A stretch of 64,000 nt of DNA from positions 124,001-188,000 of the forward strand of contig NZ_JAAAMU010000002.1 in the NCBI RefSeq assembly GCF_009909195.1. Direction: 5' to 3'. The stretch's first letter is position 1; every line of letters starts with the position of its first letter. The position numbers were made by a program, and so were the translations under genes. Shown here one piece after another: positions 62,082 to 64,000 of the stretch. The notes under the pieces were generated by a model. It did no database searches. It worked only from the letters and a program-made list of their open reading frames with translations, and was not told the DNA's origin. The stretch is from Paenibacillus sacheonensis. GTDB taxonomy: Bacteria; Bacillota; Bacilli; Paenibacillales; Paenibacillaceae.

Positions 62082-62118
62082 GGCAGTTTTCTTCTAGTAG
62101 GAAGAGAGCTGCCTCTTT
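62082..62118 (+). terminator. Probable terminator after the ABC exporter
   Basis: GGCAG (62082-62086) pairs with CTGCC (62109-62113), with TCTTC/GAAGA inside; the T-run (TCTTT) is weak. Confidence 0.55.
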
Positions 62119-62231
62119 GCATGGTTGAGAGGCTCGCAATTGGGATAGACTAGATAAATAAATTGACATTCAGACGCAAATTTAATAAGCTTACAAGGAA
62201 TTTTCAAATCTACAAAAACAGGAGATCGATT

Positions 62232-62504
62232 ATGAAATTCAACATTAAATTTAAAGATTTTGCAGCGGCTGATGTGAATCCGGCAGCAGGTCTATATCAT
62301 TTCGTCGTAACGATGTCCGACAATACGCAAATCCGGCTCATTTTCTCGAAGAATCCAGATTGGAAGCTGATCGGCGTCAATCGCCTACTGACGGTGCCTT
62401 GCCCGATCTGCAGAAGAGACTACTACTGCAACTGCATGTCCAAGTATGCCGAAGAACTCGAGCGCGAAGTATTGGATAACGAGCTCATTTCTTCCGTTCT
62501 TTAA
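62232..62504 (+). CDS. Small Cys-rich (possible zinc-binding) protein
   Basis: About 90 residues from ATG 62232, with AGGAGA at 62221-62226; an upstream in-frame ATG at 62163 has no ribosome binding site. The first 60 residues form beta strands (YHFVVTMSDNTQIRLIF), then PCPICRRDYYCNCMSKYAEEL places four cysteines as C-x2-C-x6-C-x-C, a plausible metal site. No known family recognised. It precedes the T-box/serS region. Confidence 0.72.
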   Translation: MKFNIKFKDFAAADVNPAAGLYHFVVTMSDNTQIRLIFSKNPDWKLIGVNRLLTVPCPICRRDYYCNCMSKYAEELEREVLDNELISSVL

Positions 62505-62533
62505 TTCGCGGCACCGAATCGGGGCAATGCCGG

Positions 62534-62562
62534 TTGCGGACCGGCGGATGCTCTGCTATACT
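62534..62562 (+). promoter_or_regulatory. Predicted promoter of the serS T-box transcript
   Basis: TTGCGG (62534-62539), 17-nt spacer, TATACT (62557-62562), with TGC just before giving an extended -10. Transcription would start near 62569. Confidence 0.7.
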
Positions 62563-62569
62563 TCTTGCA

Positions 62570-62770
62570 ATAAGCTAACAGGCCGATGAAGAGTATCCAA
62601 CTCGGAGGCGTTGCGTACGGAACGGGCATGATCATGCTTCGTTCTCCAAGCAGTCCGGCACCGCGCCGTTACCCGCGGAACCGAGAGAGTCAATCCTGGA
62701 TTGACTAATTTGGGTGGCACCGCGAACGCGTTCTTCGTCCCATGACAGTGGGATCGGAGCGCGTTTTTTG
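62570..62770 (+). promoter_or_regulatory. T-box riboswitch (tRNA-sensing leader)
   Basis: TGGGTGGCACCGCG at 62711-62724 is the T-box itself. Before it lie a hairpin with CCGCG/CGCGG (62661-62678) and a perfect 9-bp stem III (62688-62696 with 62698-62706). After it, AACGCG/CGCGTT with GTCCCA/TGGGAT forms the terminator (about 62725-62769) and T6. Uncharged tRNA-Ser should stabilise the antiterminator and turn on the synthetase gene. I could not assign the specifier codon with certainty. Confidence 0.9.
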
Positions 62771-62801
62771 TTTACCCAAAACCAATCGAGGAGTGTTCAA
62801 C

Positions 62802-64000
62802 ATGTTAGAAATTCAGGTGATTCGAGAACGGGCGGAGGACATTCAAACGGCGGCGAATCGAAAGGGCATCGCGATCGATATCGCCGAGCTGCTGAAGGTC
62901 GATGATCGGCGGCGCGCCGTGCGGCGGGAGACGGAAGAGCTGCGCGCGGCACGCAATCGCGGCTCGAAGACGGTGGAGCTGCTGCTTAGGGGCGGTCGCT
63001 TGGACGAGGCCGGGCGCGCGAAGCGGGAGACGGCGGGGCTGCTGGCTGCGCTCAAGCGATCGGAGGAGAAGCATCGGGAGCTGGAGCGGCAGTTCCAAGC
63101 GATGATGCTTCAGGTGCCGAATTTCATCTCGCCCGATACGCCGGTCGGGGCAAGCGACCGGGATAATGCGGAGGTAAGGCGGGCAGGACAGCTCCCCGTA
63201 TTCGAATTCGAGGCGAGAAGCCACGTGCAGCTCGGCGATATGCTGGACATCATCGATATTCCGCGCGGCGTCAAAGTCGGCGGAACCCGCCAATACGTGC
63301 TGAAGAACGGCGGGTTGATGCTCCACCGCGCCGTACAGCAGCTGGCGCTGGACCTGTTGATCGGCAAAGGGTTCGATATCTTGGACGTTCCGGTCATGGT
63401 CAAAGAGGAGACGATGATCGCGACGGGCTTCTTCCCCGGCAACCGCGACCAGAGCTATGCCATCCAAGGCGAAGACAAATGGCTCGCCGGCACGTCGGAA
63501 GTGCCGCTGATCTCGTATTATGGCGGGGAAATCGTCGATCTCCAAGAACCCAAACTGCTTGGCGCGGTCAGCGCGTGTTATCGCAGCGAGGTCGGCTCGG
63601 CGGGGAGGGACGTCCAGGGACTCTACCGCGTGCATCAGTTTGCGAAGGTCGAGCAGGTGGTCATCTGCCAAGCGAACCTGCCGGAGGCGCTGGCCAGGCT
63701 GGAAGAGCTGACGGCGAACAGCGAGGAGCTGCTGCGGCTGCTCGAGCTGCCGTACCGCGTCGTCGCGGTCTGTACCGGCGATCTGTCGCAGAAGAATTAT
63801 AAGCAGTACGACATCGAGACCTGGATGCCGAGCCGCGGCAACTACGGGGAGACGCATTCGGCCTCGCTGCTGCTCGATTTTCAGGCAAGACGCTCGAACA
63901 TTCGGTACCGGGACGAGAACGGCAAGCTCAAGCATGCGTATACGCTGAACAATACGATGGCCGCGACGCCGCGCCTCCTGATTCCGCTCCTCGAGAACCA
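62802..64000 (+). CDS. serS: Seryl-tRNA synthetase (partial, runs off the window)
   Basis: About 399 residues from ATG 62802 (GAGGAGTG upstream); no stop before the window end, so the last part is missing. It has the N-terminal coiled-coil tRNA-binding arm (about 30-100), GTSEVPLISYY, motif 2 CYRSEVGSAGRDVQGL ... HQFAKVEQ, QYDIETWMPS, DFQARRSNIRY and motif 3 TLNNTMAATPR. The usual bacillar enzyme has TAEVPL and TLNGSG..AVGR at these places, so this is a divergent type, perhaps a second copy. It is controlled by a T-box. Confidence 0.9.
   Translation, partial: MLEIQVIRERAEDIQTAANRKGIAIDIAELLKVDDRRRAVRRETEELRAARNRGSKTVELLLRGGRLDEAGRAKRETAGLLAALKRSEEKHRELERQFQAMMLQVPNFISPDTPVGASDRDNAEVRRAGQLPVFEFEARSHVQLGDMLDIIDIPRGVKVGGTRQYVLKNGGLMLHRAVQQLALDLLIGKGFDILDVPVMVKEETMIATGFFPGNRDQSYAIQGEDKWLAGTSEVPLISYYGGEIVDLQEPKLLGAVSACYRSEVGSAGRDVQGLYRVHQFAKVEQVVICQANLPEALARLEELTANSEELLRLLELPYRVVAVCTGDLSQKNYKQYDIETWMPSRGNYGETHSASLLLDFQARRSNIRYRDENGKLKHAYTLNNTMAATPRLLIPLLEN

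Overview
The window looks like chromosomal DNA of a GC-rich, endospore-forming-type Firmicute, most probably a Paenibacillaceae member (Paenibacillus/Cohnella-like). Reasons: strong AGGAGG ribosome binding sites with frequent GTG/TTG starts, SigmaA promoters, a T-box leader, Gram-positive LexA boxes, a bacillithiol-disulfide reductase (YpdA/Bdr), B. subtilis-type MrfA/MrfB, and a four-gene pdhABCD operon. Nearly all genes read on the plus strand. No rRNA, tRNA, CRISPR array, insertion sequence or prophage was seen.

Layout. 0-8 kb: aldo/keto reductase, small membrane protein, HAD phosphatase, mtnD (methionine salvage) divergent from metH, then RNase Z. 8-14.7 kb: a co-directional DNA-repair block, mrfA-mrfB, a NagD-type HAD phosphatase, an Fpg/Nei glycosylase and endonuclease IV. 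14.6-18.6 kb: cREC receiver-like protein, YlmA-type ABC ATPase, FtsJ/RlmM-like methyltransferase, and a Ser/Thr kinase fused to a degenerate MinD/ParA-like domain. 18.7-24 kb: an OmpR-type two-component system, then a nitrilase-superfamily amidohydrolase, two GNAT acetyltransferases and a PhnP-like metallo-hydrolase. 23.96-24.24 kb: a promoter, a foldable ~245-nt segment with a 15-bp closing stem, and a strong terminator, an unannotated small RNA candidate. 24.4-29.4 kb: Smr-less MutS2 paralogue, thiN, TRIC-type channel, low-molecular-weight tyrosine phosphatase, esterase. 29.6-34.5 kb: pyruvate dehydrogenase operon. 34.6-38.4 kb: acyl-CoA thioesterase, thyA-folA, gltD. 38.4-44 kb: a hypothetical protein, a membrane-anchored glucosaminidase-like protein, topB, a HAD phosphatase, and two very small genes, one of which carries two LexA boxes on its promoter. 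44-51.6 kb: orphan ABC ATPase, GNAT, DUF3298 protein, membrane-tethered receiver, APC permease, MOSC protein, APH-type kinase, ChbG-type deacetylase. 51.8-55.2 kb: a two-gene 2-oxoacid:ferredoxin oxidoreductase with fused subunits. 55.3-64 kb: hypotheticals, ypdA, a leader-peptide/attenuator ahead of a heterodimeric ABC exporter, a small Cys-rich protein, and a T-box-controlled, divergent seryl-tRNA synthetase cut by the window edge.

How the genes fit together. Most are housekeeping: one-carbon and thymidylate metabolism (metH, thyA, folA), pyruvate oxidation by both NAD-linked PDH and ferredoxin-linked oxidoreductase, and DNA damage repair. The least explained items, and the best candidates for new biology, are the LexA-box small gene at 43.8-44.0 kb, the structured RNA candidate at 24.0-24.2 kb, the 32-codon leader peptide with attenuator before the ABC exporter, and the kinase/MinD-like fusion. 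All function calls are from reading motifs and recalled families; no database search was run.
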